Part shown: positions 35,860 through 45,486 of the stretch, piece after piece
Numbering within the stretch: position 1 is the first letter of the stretch
How the letters are laid out: every line of letters begins with the position of its first letter
NCBI RefSeq assembly: GCF_947488945.1
Contig: NZ_CANLBS010000004.1
Location: 124,001 to 188,000 of the forward strand
Source of the DNA: an uncultured Streptomyces sp.
GTDB taxonomy: Bacteria > Actinomycetota > Actinomycetes > Streptomycetales > Streptomycetaceae
DNA length: 64,000 bases
Direction of reading: 5' to 3'
Notes under the pieces: generated by a model
What the model saw: only the letters and a program-made list of their open reading frames with translations
What the model was told of the DNA's origin: nothing
The model's database searches: none
Position numbers and translations under genes: made by a program

Positions 35860-35990
35860 GCGTACTCCGTTCTTGGTCTGCACCAGAAAAGTACGCACTC
35901 GAAGGCGCGCACGGAGCCGTCGCAGCCGGGATTGCACCCGGTCCGGCGGCTGTTCCGCGATTCGGGCCACGGGAAGGTGGGAAGAGAGGT

Positions 35991-36533
35991 ATGGCGGTTC
36001 TCTACGTTTTCGGCTCCGCGGCCCCTCCGGTCCTCGACGTGGAGCGGGTGGTGGAGGAAGCGCAATCACAGGGGTGGGATGTGTGCGTCGGGTTGACGCC
36101 GACGGCCGCGCGCTGGCTCGAACCCCGTTTACCGGCGCTGGAGTCGCTCACCGGCCGACCGGTCCGATCGACCTACAAGATGCCCGGCGAGCCGGATGTC
36201 TGGCCGCCCGCGGATGTGATTCTCGTCGCGCCCGCGACCTTCAACACGGTCAACAGCTGGGCCCTCGGCGTCACTTCGACCTACGTCGTGGGGGTGGCGG
36301 CCGAGGTGCTGGGCAAGGGGATCCCGCTCGTGACGATGCCGTGCGCGAACGCCGCCTACGTGCGGCATCCGCAGTTCGAGCGGTCGTTGGAGACTCTGCG
36401 GGAGGCGGGCGTGCACGTGCTGTACGGTCCCGGCGGCTTCGTGCCCGACCAGCCGGGGGAGTCGCGGCCCGGCGGCTTTCCGTGGGCCGCCGCGCTGAAA
36501 ACCGTGGAGACCGTTGTCAGTCCCTCGCCGTAG
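35991..36533 (+). CDS. Flavoprotein (HFCD/PPC-decarboxylase-like), TTA codon
   Basis: The ATG at 35991 has GAGAGG 2 to 8 bases upstream. The 180-residue protein has the FMN-binding HFCD fold: VLYVFGSAAPPVLDVERVVE, WDVCVGLTPTAARWL, ILVAPATFNTVNSWALGVTS (PATxNTxxxWAxGxxx motif) and PLVTMPCANAAYVRHPQFER. Such proteins act as flavin-dependent Cys decarboxylases or as small oxidoreductase relatives. Codon 47 (36129-36131) is TTA, rare in Streptomyces and read by bldA tRNA, suggesting expression tied to development. It is divergent from the XRE regulator. Confidence 0.87.
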   Translation: MAVLYVFGSAAPPVLDVERVVEEAQSQGWDVCVGLTPTAARWLEPRLPALESLTGRPVRSTYKMPGEPDVWPPADVILVAPATFNTVNSWALGVTSTYVVGVAAEVLGKGIPLVTMPCANAAYVRHPQFERSLETLREAGVHVLYGPGGFVPDQPGESRPGGFPWAAALKTVETVVSPSP

Positions 36534-36542
36534 TCTGTACCT

Positions 36543-36896
36543 ATGCCCTCTTTCTCCCCCGCGCCCGTAGCCGCGCGCACGTCCGCCGCGATCAACGCGG
36601 ACATCCGCGCGCTGTGGAAGTCCGCCGGCGGCAGGCTCTCCGCGGAGGACGAGACCGTCTACGCGCGGCTGTTGGTGGAGTGGGCCGAGGTCTCCCGCGC
36701 GGAGGGTGTGGACGCCGCGAGGAAGGTGTCCGGCGGCGACGCCCCGGCGGGCCCGGTGACGCGGACCGCGGAGCCGATGCGGCGCACCGCGGGGTCCGCG
36801 ACGGACGCCCCCAGGCACACGGCGGGGTCGGCGGCGGAATCCGCGAGGCACACGGCGGGGCGCACGGCGGAATCCGCGAGGCGCGCGGCTGCCTGA
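36543..36896 (+). CDS. Small hypothetical protein with repetitive tail
   Basis: The 117-residue protein has a helical head (about 12-62: ARTSAAINADIRALWKSAGG, YARLLVEWAEVSRAEGVDAA) and a repeat tail of about 55 residues with units RRTAGSATDAP, RHTAGSAAESA and RHTAGRTAESA. It starts 9 bp after the flavoprotein stop, so it is probably in the same transcript. I do not recognise a domain; the head is soluble and the tail is probably disordered and expanding by repeat slippage. Confidence 0.65.
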   Translation: MPSFSPAPVAARTSAAINADIRALWKSAGGRLSAEDETVYARLLVEWAEVSRAEGVDAARKVSGGDAPAGPVTRTAEPMRRTAGSATDAPRHTAGSAAESARHTAGRTAESARRAAA

Positions 36897-36914
36897 CGGC
36901 GGTCCGAAGCCCGC

Positions 36915-37005
36915 CCCGTCGCTCCGGACAGGCGGCCCGTCGCCACGGGCGCCCCGTTGCCACGGCCGCCCCGTCGCCACCGGTCGCCCGTCGCCACCGC
37001 CGCCC
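36915..37005. repeat. Short CGTCGCCAC-type repeats
   Basis: At least five units of the form CGCCCCGTYGCCACSG follow one another in the gap between the small hypothetical gene and 37160. No gene is present. Confidence 0.55.
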
Positions 37006-37159
37006 CTGAGACGGACCGAATGCGGTCTATCGGATCACCCCGTGAAAGCGGCGTGAAGGCGGCGTGAAGATCGCCGTCCCGCCGGGCTCCGTGAGCGGCT
37101 GCCGGGCGGGCGAAACGTTCCGGGATGCGGTCGCGGCGGGGGCAGGGCACCTTGGAGAC

Positions 37160-37375
37160 ATGGCTGGACACCCGCCCGTGATCGTTCACCCACCGTCCCC
37201 GGCAGGGGCGCGGCGCGTGACCGTGCGCGGGCGGATCGTGGGGCTGGCCCACGGTCGGGGCGACGTGGCTGCCTTCCTCCGTGCCGCGGGCCTCGTGCCG
37301 GAAGGAGAGGAAGCCGAACTGGATCAGCCCGACCTGATCGAGTGGCGAGGCGGAGACCTCGACACCTGGAGGTGA
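37160..37375 (+). CDS. Small hypothetical protein (71 aa)
   Basis: The ATG at 37160, with GGAG close upstream, gives 71 residues: a strand-rich start (PVIVHPPSPAGARRVTVRGR) and an acidic end (EGEEAELDQPDLIEWRGGDL). The next gene begins 4 bases after its stop, and that gene's ribosome site (GGAGG) is formed by the last codons of this one, so the two are translationally coupled. I recognise no domain. Confidence rests on codon bias and coupling. Confidence 0.65.
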   Translation: MAGHPPVIVHPPSPAGARRVTVRGRIVGLAHGRGDVAAFLRAAGLVPEGEEAELDQPDLIEWRGGDLDTWR

Positions 37376-37379
37376 CTCC

Positions 37380-37727
37380 GTGAAGCCTCACCGCCGCACA
37401 CGGGGGCGATCGACGTCGATCGGACCGCCCCCCGGGTACTACACCGTGAACGTGATCCCGCCGGACGACACGCAGCGGGGTCTGATCCTGGACTGGGTGG
37501 TCAACCAGCGGATCGCGGAGGGATGGCGGGTCGAGTCCCGCTCGGGCACCCAGGCCGTCCTGGTCCGCGGCTACCGCGTCAACCATGTCCTGCACGCCTT
37601 CCTGACGGTCTTCTCCTGCTTCGTCTGGGGAGCGGTCTGGATCGGTCTGGCCCTGACCAGCAAGGTCGAACGGGTCGCCCTCACCGTCGATGTCCAGGGA
37701 CACATCGTCACCGTCAACGCCCCCTGA
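37380..37727 (+). CDS. Small membrane protein, coupled to the preceding gene
   Basis: The GTG at 37380 gives 115 residues. A soluble front (PPDDTQRGLILDWVVNQRIA, then EGWRVESRSGTQAVLVRG) is followed by one strong membrane helix at about 70-92 (HAFLTVFSCFVWGAVWIGLA) and a short beta-rich end (RVALTVDVQGHIVTVNAP). The pattern resembles small phage or membrane-associated proteins of unknown function. It is coupled to the 37160-37375 gene. Confidence 0.65.
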   Translation: MKPHRRTRGRSTSIGPPPGYYTVNVIPPDDTQRGLILDWVVNQRIAEGWRVESRSGTQAVLVRGYRVNHVLHAFLTVFSCFVWGAVWIGLALTSKVERVALTVDVQGHIVTVNAP

Positions 37728-37842
37728 CCCCGCCCGTCCCCGGGCGCCTTCGAAGCGCCGGGGGACGGATGTACGGGACACCCGATGCACGGGTCACCGG
37801 TCCGCGGTGGAGAACCGCGGTCCTCCGACGAAGGAGCTAGAC

Positions 37843-38295
37843 ATGTCACAGTCAACATCGGCCCCGCGCGGGGCCGGCGGAACGAGCAGCGGCACCCCGG
37901 GACACGGGGGCAAGGGCGGTCACTGGGCCGCCGGGGGCACCATGTTCGCCGGTGTCCTGCTGCTCGTCGACGGTGTCCTCGACATCATCAAGGGCATCGC
38001 GGGCCTCGCGGACAACGACGTGTACGCGCAGATCAACAACTATGTCTTCAAGTTCGACCTGACGTCGTGGGGCTGGATCCACATCGTGCTCGGCGTGATC
38101 CTCGCCCTCGTCGGTTGGAGCATCCTGAAGGGCGCCGCGTGGGCGCGCGGTGCCGGTGTCGCCATCGCCGGTCTCAACATGATCGCCAACTTCCTGTGGC
38201 TCCCGTACGCGCCGGTCATGGCGATCATCTCCATCGCCATCGACGCCTTCGTCATCTGGGCGCTGTGCACGGACCGCTCCGGATCCGTCATCTGA
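37843..38295 (+). CDS. DUF7144 family membrane protein
   Basis: The ATG at 37843 has AAGGAG 6 bases upstream. The 150-residue protein has four membrane helices (about 29-50, 70-92, 98-115 and 120-142) and the typical pattern: GGTMFAGVLLLVDGVLDIIK, DVYAQINNYVFKFDLTSWGW, LGVILALVGWSILKGAAWAR, and ANFLWLPYAPVMAIISIAID. An N-terminal Ser/Gly-rich stretch (about 1-28) is cytoplasmic. The function is unknown, although the family is common in actinobacteria. A terminator follows at 38337-38385. Confidence 0.85.
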   Translation: MSQSTSAPRGAGGTSSGTPGHGGKGGHWAAGGTMFAGVLLLVDGVLDIIKGIAGLADNDVYAQINNYVFKFDLTSWGWIHIVLGVILALVGWSILKGAAWARGAGVAIAGLNMIANFLWLPYAPVMAIISIAIDAFVIWALCTDRSGSVI

Positions 38296-38336
38296 CGCCC
38301 TCCGCGCGCACGGCACCCACCGCCGCGCCCGGCACG

Positions 38337-38385
38337 GGCCGCGCCCGGCCGAGACCCTCACCGGGGTCCCCGACCGGGCGCGGCC
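38337..38385. terminator. Terminator hairpin with nested stem
   Basis: A 12-bp outer stem (38337-38348 with 38374-38385) encloses an inner GACCC/GGGTC stem. Confidence 0.75.
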
Positions 38386-38419
38386 GCCCGTTGTCAGTGG
38401 CAGGCGTCACACTGGAAGC

Positions 38420-38644
38420 ATGTGCCGCAGCATCAAGACGCTCCGTCCGCCCGCCATCCCCGAAGAGGCCGCCGAGGAGGACATGCGGGCCGCCGCTCTC
38501 CAGTACGTGCGCAAGGTCTCCGGCTTCCGTGCCCCCGCCGCGCACAACCGCGAGGCGTTCGACCGGGCCGTGGAGGAGATCACCGCCGCCACCCGGACCC
38601 TGCTGGAGAGCCTGGAAGTGCGCGGAGCCCCCGCCAGGAAGTGA
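38420..38644 (+). CDS. DUF2277 family protein
   Basis: This 74-residue protein begins MCRSIKTLRPP, the family hallmark, and continues with helices (EDMRAAALQYVRKVSGFRAP, AFDRAVEEITAATRTLLESL). Two or three short helices would pack into a small bundle. The family is widespread in bacteria and of unknown function. It is followed by a divergent-orientation DedA gene (convergent ends). Confidence 0.85.
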   Translation: MCRSIKTLRPPAIPEEAAEEDMRAAALQYVRKVSGFRAPAAHNREAFDRAVEEITAATRTLLESLEVRGAPARK

Positions 38645-38747
38645 CGGGGGCTCTCCGTGCGCGCCCGTGCGGACGCGCTGACCGGCAGACGGCGTCCAGC
38701 CAGGGGCCGGGGCGGGGGCCGGTCGTGTTTCAGGGGGCTGGTCGTGG

Positions 38748-39461
38748 TCAGGGGGCCGTTCCGGGGGCCGCGCTGACGCTCGCACCTGCGGTGACGGCTG
38801 CCCCTGCGGTGACGGCTGCCGTGACGCCGGCGGCCGGCGGTCCGGCGGCTGCGGCCGCCGGGCGGCGGACGACGACGGCCGCGAGGCCGCCCGCGACGAA
38901 CAGGGCGAAGACCGAGAGGGCGGTGCCGAACCACGAGGCGCCCAGCCACTGGCCGCCGAAGTACCCGAGGCCGATGCTGTAGCCCGCCCAGGCCACGCCC
39001 GCGACGGCGGACCAGGGCAGGAACTCCTTCGCCCTGCGGTGTGCGGCGCCCGCGCCCAGCGACACCACCGAGCGTCCGGCCGGTGCGAAGCGGGCGATCA
39101 CCACGAGCGCGCCGCCGCCCTTGCCGAGCGCGGTGCCGAGACGTTCCTGCGCGGTAGTCAGGCGGCGGGAGCGGGCGATGGCCCGGTCCAGCCGCTCGCC
39201 GCCGCGCCAGGCCAGGCGGTAGGCGACGAGGTCGCCGAGCACCGAGGCGGTGACCGCGCACAGCATCAGGATCAGCAGCGAGGGCACCGGGTGGCTCGCG
39301 GCGGAACCGGCCACGGTCGTCGTACCTGCGGCGGCGGTCGCCGCGGTGATCACCAACACCCCGCTGGGCAGTACGGGCAGGAAGACGTCCAGGAGCACGG
39401 AGAGGGCGACCAGCACGTAGATCCATGGGCTGCCGGTCAGGGCGCCCACACTCTCAAGCAC
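38748..39461 (-). CDS. DedA-family membrane protein
   Basis: The GTG at 39459-39461 gives 237 residues. Membrane helices include about 10-38 (SPWIYVLVALSVLLDVFLPV), 55-80 (SLLILMLCAVTASVLGDLVA) and 135-190. The DedA/VTT signature is present: GDLVAYRLAWRGGERLD, ALVVIARFAPAGRSVVSLGA, FLPWSAVAGVAWAGYSIGLG. The C-terminal 40 residues are an Ala/Val/Thr low-complexity tail encoded by GTGACGGCTGC-like DNA repeats (38775-38825). DedA proteins are lipid scramblases or transport-coupled membrane proteins involved in envelope homeostasis. Confidence 0.9.
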   Translation of the reverse strand: MLESVGALTGSPWIYVLVALSVLLDVFLPVLPSGVLVITAATAAAGTTTVAGSAASHPVPSLLILMLCAVTASVLGDLVAYRLAWRGGERLDRAIARSRRLTTAQERLGTALGKGGGALVVIARFAPAGRSVVSLGAGAAHRRAKEFLPWSAVAGVAWAGYSIGLGYFGGQWLGASWFGTALSVFALFVAGGLAAVVVRRPAAAAAGPPAAGVTAAVTAGAAVTAGASVSAAPGTAP

Positions 39462-39631
39462 GTTCCTACTCCCCGGTTCGGCGTCAACGCCGCGACGTCG
39501 CAGGGGAGCGGCAGGGGCGGCTGGGTCAGCTCTACAGAGTACGCCCGCGGTTCACCCGGATTCCGCCCGGGGGCCACCGATGTCGCGCACCTCACGCGCC
39601 TCGCCGCCGCCGGTCCGCCCCGGCCCCGCCG

Positions 39632-41338
<1,707 letters not shown>

Positions 41339-41425
41339 GTGTGCCCTCCTCGCGTTCACGTACGGATGACTACGACGGACGACCGTACGGTACGGGAGGG
41401 CGGGACCGGGTCCGCCCGGCCGGTT

Positions 41426-41473
41426 CCGGCCCCGCTGTCCCGACGGTGGAGCCCGTCGGGACAGCGGGGCCGG
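41426..41473 (-). terminator. Terminator of secreted nuclease gene
   Basis: A perfect 21-bp stem (41426-41446 with 41453-41473) and 6-base loop. Confidence 0.9.
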
Positions 41474-41504
41474 AGGTGGGGCCGGTCCGGGCGCCCGGTG
41501 CGGA

Positions 41505-42149
41505 TCAGCAGCCGTTCAGCACGGACTGGAGAGCCGACTTCTCGGTCGTGTCGATCGTCAGGTCGTAGTAGTGCTTCACGTGTACCCAGGCACGGGCGTA
41601 GGTGCACAGGTAGGCGGCGCGGGACGGCAGCCACTCGCCCGGGTCCTGGTCGCTCTTGGACTGGTTGACGTTGTCCGTGACCGCGATGAGCTGGGGGCGG
41701 GTCAGGTCGTTGGCGAAGGCCTGGCGCTGGGCGGTGGTCCAGCCGCTGGCACCGGAACGCCACGCCTCGGCCAGCGGGACCATGTGGTCGATGTCGACGT
41801 CGGAGGCGGCGGTCCAGGTGGCGCCGTCGTAGGGCGAGTACCAACTGCCGCTGGTGGCGGCGCAGGCGGAGTCCTGCACCACGTTGGTGCCGTCACGCTT
41901 GAGGATCACCTCGCGGGTGTTGCAGGCGCCCGACTGCGTGATCCAGTGGGGGAACTTGTCGCGGCTGTAGCCGCTGGCCGAGCTCTCGGCGCTGACGGTG
42001 AGCTGGCTGAGGTAGGTGCGTGCGGTGGCCGCGCTCACCGGGGTCGGCATCGCCGCCTGGGCGGCGGGGGCGGTGAGAAGTCCGGAGGTGGCGGCGAGGA
42101 TCGCCGAGGCGAAGGCGACGGCCGCGCGACGCGCGTAGACACCGAGCAT
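41505..42149 (-). CDS. Secreted HNH endonuclease (DUF1524-like)
   Basis: The ATG at 42147-42149 has AGGGAG upstream. The 214-residue protein starts with a signal peptide (AAVAFASAILAATSGLLTAP, cleavage near AQAA). The mature domain has the GmrSD/HNH-type active site: ASDVDIDHMVPLAEAWRSGA (DIDHxVPL, catalytic His in the first HNH element), then DLTRPQLIAVTDNVNQSKSD, and PSRAAYLCTYARAWVHVKHY. Two disulphide-like cysteine pairs are present (GACNTRE / DSACAAT; LCTYA and the C-terminal NGC). It should act as an extracellular nuclease scavenging DNA. Confidence 0.92.
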   Translation of the reverse strand: MLGVYARRAAVAFASAILAATSGLLTAPAAQAAMPTPVSAATARTYLSQLTVSAESSASGYSRDKFPHWITQSGACNTREVILKRDGTNVVQDSACAATSGSWYSPYDGATWTAASDVDIDHMVPLAEAWRSGASGWTTAQRQAFANDLTRPQLIAVTDNVNQSKSDQDPGEWLPSRAAYLCTYARAWVHVKHYYDLTIDTTEKSALQSVLNGC

Positions 42150-42501
42150 GGGAACTCCCTTGACGTGGGGGGATGCTGGACGGGCGACCAGTGGAGCCCG
42201 GCCATCGTGGCGGTGCCAGGTTTCTGTGGGGTGGGCACCAGGTAACAGGGTGACGACATGCGCACGTCACATCAAGAGGTCGGTGGGTAGATCTGACGTG
42301 CGGTCGGAAACCCTTATGAGTAGGGGAGTTCGGGTTTGGGAGGGACTGGGAGTGAGGGGTCGGGGCCGACGCTCGGTCGGTAGGTGCCCGTGGCGCCGTG
42401 CCCGTGTCCCGTGCCCACTGTCCGTGCCCCGTGCCCTGATGCCGACGTTGATGTCCGATTTCCGCCAGCCAAGGGGTGGATGTCCGGGTTGACTCTCGTC
42501 C
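42150..42501. other. Divergent intergenic region, 352 bp
   Basis: No gene. It carries the promoters of the secreted nuclease and the PEP-mutase-family gene. A CGTGCCC-rich repeat runs from about 42385 to 42440, and TATGAG/ATCAAG-type AT-rich pieces lie at 42270-42320. Confidence 0.45.
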
Positions 42502-43338
42502 ATGACCACGACACAGGCCGCTCGGGCCGAGACGTTCCATGCCCTGCACACCGCCGACCGCCCCCTCGCCCTGGCCAACGTCTGGGACGTGGCGAGCGCC
42601 CTGCTCGTGGAGGCCGCAGGGGCCGGGGCGATCGCCACCACCAGCGCCGGGGTCGCCTGGTCGCTGGGGAGCCCGGACGGTGACGTGCTCGGGCGGGACC
42701 GCGCCCTCGGCCTGGTCGCCCGCGTCGTGGCGGCGGTCGGCCTACCCGTCACCGCCGACATCGAGGGGGGTTACGGCGACGACGCGGACGGGGTCGCGGA
42801 CACCGTCGCCGGGGTGCTCGCGGCCGGCGCGGTGGGCGTCAACATCGAGGACGGCCCCCGGCCACCCGCAGAGGCCGCCGCCCGTGTCGCGGCGGCCAGG
42901 CGGGCGGCGGACCGGGCGGGGGTACGACTGTTCGTCAATGCCCGCGTCGACACGTTCCTCACCGGATCGGGCGGGGTGCGGGAGACCTTGGACCGGGCGC
43001 GCCGCTACGTGGAGGCGGGCGCCGACGGCGTGTTCGTGCCGGGCGTCGCCGACGCGGAGACCATCACGGCCCTGGCGCGGGGCATCGCCGTTCCCCTCAA
43101 CGTGATGGCGGCTCCCGGCACCCCGCCCCTCGGCCAACTCGGCACGCTCGGCGTGGCGCGGGTCAGCCTCGGCTCGGGCATCGCCCAGTCCGCGTACGCC
43201 GCAGCCCGGCGCGCGGCCGAGGAGCTGTTCTCCCAGGGGAGTTACCACGCGGTCGGCGACGGGATCGCCTACCCCGAGCTCGACGCACTGCTGCGCGCCG
43301 GTGGCGGCGGGCGCGGCAGCACTACGGGCGGACGGTGA
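42502..43338 (+). CDS. Isocitrate lyase / PEP mutase family protein
   Basis: The 278-residue TIM-barrel protein shows the family blocks: ANVWDVASALLVEAAGAGAI, LPVTADIEGGYGDDADGV (the DxxxG metal/substrate region), GAVGVNIEDGPRP (Glu of the family IED motif), FVNARVDTFL. It lacks the KKCGH motif of true isocitrate lyases, so it is more like oxaloacetate decarboxylase or carboxyvinyl-carboxyphosphonate relatives (PrpB/PEPM group). Its 3' end overlaps the convergent DUF397 gene by 17 bp. The substrate is not predictable. Confidence 0.9.
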   Translation: MTTTQAARAETFHALHTADRPLALANVWDVASALLVEAAGAGAIATTSAGVAWSLGSPDGDVLGRDRALGLVARVVAAVGLPVTADIEGGYGDDADGVADTVAGVLAAGAVGVNIEDGPRPPAEAAARVAAARRAADRAGVRLFVNARVDTFLTGSGGVRETLDRARRYVEAGADGVFVPGVADAETITALARGIAVPLNVMAAPGTPPLGQLGTLGVARVSLGSGIAQSAYAAARRAAEELFSQGSYHAVGDGIAYPELDALLRAGGGGRGSTTGGR

Positions 43339-43528
43339 CGTTCCCGGCTTTGATCCCGGCGACGAAGGACGCGAACGCGGTCGTGGCGAGTCCGAGCGCG
43401 GGGCCCTCGGGGTCCTTGGAGTCGCGGACGGGGACGGTGCCGTACGGCGAAGCAAGGTTCACCGCGACCTCGACACATGCGCCGCCGTTGCTGCTGTAGG
43501 AGGACGTGGAGTACTGGGGTGCGGTCAC
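43322..43528 (-). CDS. DUF397 protein, copy 1
   Basis: The GTG at 43526-43528 (AAGGGG upstream) gives 68 residues: YSTSSYSSNGGACVEVAVNL, VPVRDSKDPEGPALGLAT and TAFASFVAGIKAGNVTV. This is the DUF397 pattern. DUF397 proteins usually pair with an XRE/DUF5753 regulator (WhiJ-type loci) and act as small antitoxin-like or modulating partners. It is a paralogue of 43797-44003; the second half is nearly identical. Its ribosome-site neighbourhood is a run of GGGCC repeats (43540-43570). Confidence 0.9.
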   Translation of the reverse strand: MTAPQYSTSSYSSNGGACVEVAVNLASPYGTVPVRDSKDPEGPALGLATTAFASFVAGIKAGNVTVRP

Positions 43529-43709
43529 GTGGGAACCCCTTCGGGCCGGGCCGGGCCGGGCCGGGCCGGGTCGGATGCCGGAAAGCCTCCCCGCGACGAT
43601 GTCGCGGTTCGGCTTGTCCGTCGAGAGTAGGGAGCGGTGGGCGGCCCCGTGAGCGGGTTTTCCGGCCAAGACGTTACCCGGGCGTGGGTGGATGCCTCGG
43701 CGCGTACGA

Positions 43710-43771
43710 CGAAGCCCCACCGCGCGTTCCGTGGTGGCGGATTCCGGATTCCGGGGCGCGGCGGGGCTTCG
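43710..43771. terminator. Terminator after DUF397 copy 2
   Basis: A 16-bp stem with one mismatch (43710-43725 with 43756-43771; CGAAGCCCC/GGGGCTTCG base) with a 30-base loop. Confidence 0.65.
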
Positions 43772-43796
43772 TGGTGTGGCGGGGCGAGAGCGTCGG

Positions 43797-44003
43797 TCAG
43801 ACGTTGAACTCTCCGGTCTTGACGCCCGCGACGAAGGACGCGAACGCGGTCGTGGCGAGGCCGAGCGCGGGGCCCTCGGGGTTCTTGGAGTCGCGGACGG
43901 GGATGATGCCGTGGGTGAGGGCGAGGTTGGTGGCGACCTCGACGCACTGGCCCCCGTTCTCGCTGAATGAAGACTTGAACCAACGGGGGAAGTCGGTCGT
44001 CAC
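43797..44003 (-). CDS. DUF397 protein, copy 2, coupled to XRE regulator
   Basis: The GTG at 44001-44003 overlaps the TGA stop of the XRE gene (GTGA), so it is translationally coupled. The 68 residues (FKSSFSENGGQCVEVATNLA, IPVRDSKNPEGPALGLATTA) are of DUF397 type with the aromatic/serine N terminus typical of partners of XRE-DUF5753 proteins. It is followed by a terminator and then by the second DUF397 gene. Confidence 0.93.
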   Translation of the reverse strand: MTTDFPRWFKSSFSENGGQCVEVATNLALTHGIIPVRDSKNPEGPALGLATTAFASFVAGVKTGEFNV

Positions 44004-44830
44004 GGGGTGCCCTTTCGTAACTTGCTGATCAAGGCGATGGAGGACGCTCTCGACAGCGCTTCGGCCTGCAGCTGATGATAATCCGTCAACAGCGGTAATA
44101 CAGATGCAGCGTCCCGCTCAAGGTGCCCCCGGTTGGCCGACTCTGCGTAGGACATGAGTGACCGGTCAGGCATCGTGAGCAGAGTCACCGGAAGCGTCAT
44201 GGGACGACGGACTCCGATACTGAAGGGCGCTACTTGCAGGACGGTGTTGGGTAGCTCGGCGAACTCGATCAGACGGTCGAACTGCGCATCCATCAGAGTG
44301 TCGCCACCGATGGGGCGGAGCAGGCAGCTCTCGTCGAGGACTACGAAGATCAGAGGTGAAGGGACACGCACGAGCGATGCCTGGCGCTGCGCGATCATCC
44401 TGATCCGCTCGTCGGCTTGCTCCTTCGTGGCCACGCCCCGTTTGACGGTGCTGTCCCCGAGCGCGGTCGCGTACTCGGGTGTCTGCAGCAGGCCCGGTAT
44501 GACACCGACCTCGTACAGCCTGATCTCGGTTGCTCGGGCTTCGTGCGTGACGTACTCCGGAAAGCCCTCCAGCAAGGCCCTGAACCGTAATGACTGACTC
44601 TGCCGCTGAAGTTGATCACCGAGCGCGAACGCTCTGTCAGCACTTGCGGCGAAAGTGCGAGTTGGCGTTCGTCTACCAGTTTCGACGGCCGAAATGTGGG
44701 CGCCGGAACACCCGAGGCGTACGCCCAACTCGTCCTGTGTCCAGCCGCGCTCGTCCCGCAAGCTGCGAAGACGGGCCCCGAAGGCTGCGTTGGGTGACTG
44801 CTCGGGATCCAGCACCTTCCGATTGGCCAT
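44000..44830 (-). CDS. WhiJ-like XRE/DUF5753 regulator, TTA codon
   Basis: The ATG at 44828-44830 gives 276 residues. XRE domain at about 15-65 (ARLRSLRDERGWTQDELGVR, GAHISAVETGRRTPTRTFAA), then the DUF5753 domain (about 90-270: LEGFPEYVTHEARATEIRLY, VGVIPGLLQTPEYATALGDS, VLDESCLLRPIGG). Known homologues (WhiJ, AbaA-linked) control development and antibiotic synthesis. Codon 245 (44096-44098) is TTA, requiring bldA tRNA for efficient translation. The downstream DUF397 gene is coupled by GTGA. Confidence 0.93.
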   Translation of the reverse strand: MANRKVLDPEQSPNAAFGARLRSLRDERGWTQDELGVRLGCSGAHISAVETGRRTPTRTFAASADRAFALGDQLQRQSQSLRFRALLEGFPEYVTHEARATEIRLYEVGVIPGLLQTPEYATALGDSTVKRGVATKEQADERIRMIAQRQASLVRVPSPLIFVVLDESCLLRPIGGDTLMDAQFDRLIEFAELPNTVLQVAPFSIGVRRPMTLPVTLLTMPDRSLMSYAESANRGHLERDAASVLPLLTDYHQLQAEALSRASSIALISKLRKGTP

Positions 44831-44936
44831 CTCGCACCTAACTTGTCTGTCACATTGTGCAAGTTGAAGACCTCCCGACTGTAGGTCACTGTGGCCTCGC
44901 CCCGTAGCGAAACAGCTACAGAGAGGAGTCGGCTCC

Positions 44937-45173
44937 ATGGACTGCACGTCTCTCCCGCCGCCCGTCGGAACGGTCGTGGTGGACACCGTCGGCCCGGTCG
45001 TCCGGGTCGGTGAGTTCCGTGGCAGGTCGGGCCCGTACTGGGCGTTGCGGCCGGTCGGCGGGGGTCGGGAGCGGGAGGCCGAGCCGGCGCTCGTGCGCAT
45101 TGCCACCCCCGAGGAACGGATGCGCGCCGGAGTGGCGCGTGACAACGCGAGAAGCCGAGGTTCCCTCCTGTGA
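44937..45173 (+). CDS. Small hypothetical protein of WhiJ-type locus
   Basis: The ATG at 44937 has GGAG upstream. The 78-residue protein (LPPPVGTVVVDTVGPVVRVG, then RPVGGGREREAEPALVRIAT, then ERMRAGVARDNARSRG) is basic and mostly beta-like followed by one helix. It is divergent from the XRE gene with 106 bp between starts, and overlaps the next gene by GTGA. Small proteins like this commonly accompany XRE/DUF397 loci in Streptomyces; the function is unknown. Confidence 0.75.
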   Translation: MDCTSLPPPVGTVVVDTVGPVVRVGEFRGRSGPYWALRPVGGGREREAEPALVRIATPEERMRAGVARDNARSRGSLL

Positions 45174-45427
45174 GTGACACGAGAGAGGGGCGCGGAACGA
45201 CCGCCGGGCCCCGCACCGCATGCCCGGAGTGCGCGGCCATCGACCGCGCCGAACGCGAGGCCACCGACGCCCGCGACCACAGCCTCGCCACCGACTGGCG
45301 CGTCCGGCGCAAGCGTCACCACGACGCCGACCACCGGGAACCCGACCACTTGAAGCCCGACCACCCCGAGCCGGACCATGTGACGCCCGACCACCCCGCA
45401 CCGGATGCCCCCGGGCCCGCGGTGTGA
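45170..45427 (+). CDS. Small hypothetical protein with CPEC motif and PDHxxPDH repeats
   Basis: The GTG at 45170 overlaps the preceding stop (GTGA). The 85-residue protein has an N-terminal CPECAAIDRAEREATDARDH, a basic helix and a tail of repeated His/Asp/Pro units (EPDHLKPDHPEPDHVTPDHP). The Cys pair and His-rich tail suggest metal binding, which is an inference. It is the partner of the preceding gene. Confidence 0.7.
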   Translation: MSDTREGRGTTAGPRTACPECAAIDRAEREATDARDHSLATDWRVRRKRHHDADHREPDHLKPDHPEPDHVTPDHPAPDAPGPAV

Positions 45428-45486
45428 AGGACGTGCAGGCGAGGAGGCGGCACCCGGCTACTCCGGGGCGGAGAACGCCCGCCCGG

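Noticed and set aside
42502..43338. True isocitrate lyase (glyoxylate cycle)
   Set aside because: The chain is too short and lacks the KKCGH motif, so only the wider PEP mutase/isocitrate lyase superfamily is supported.
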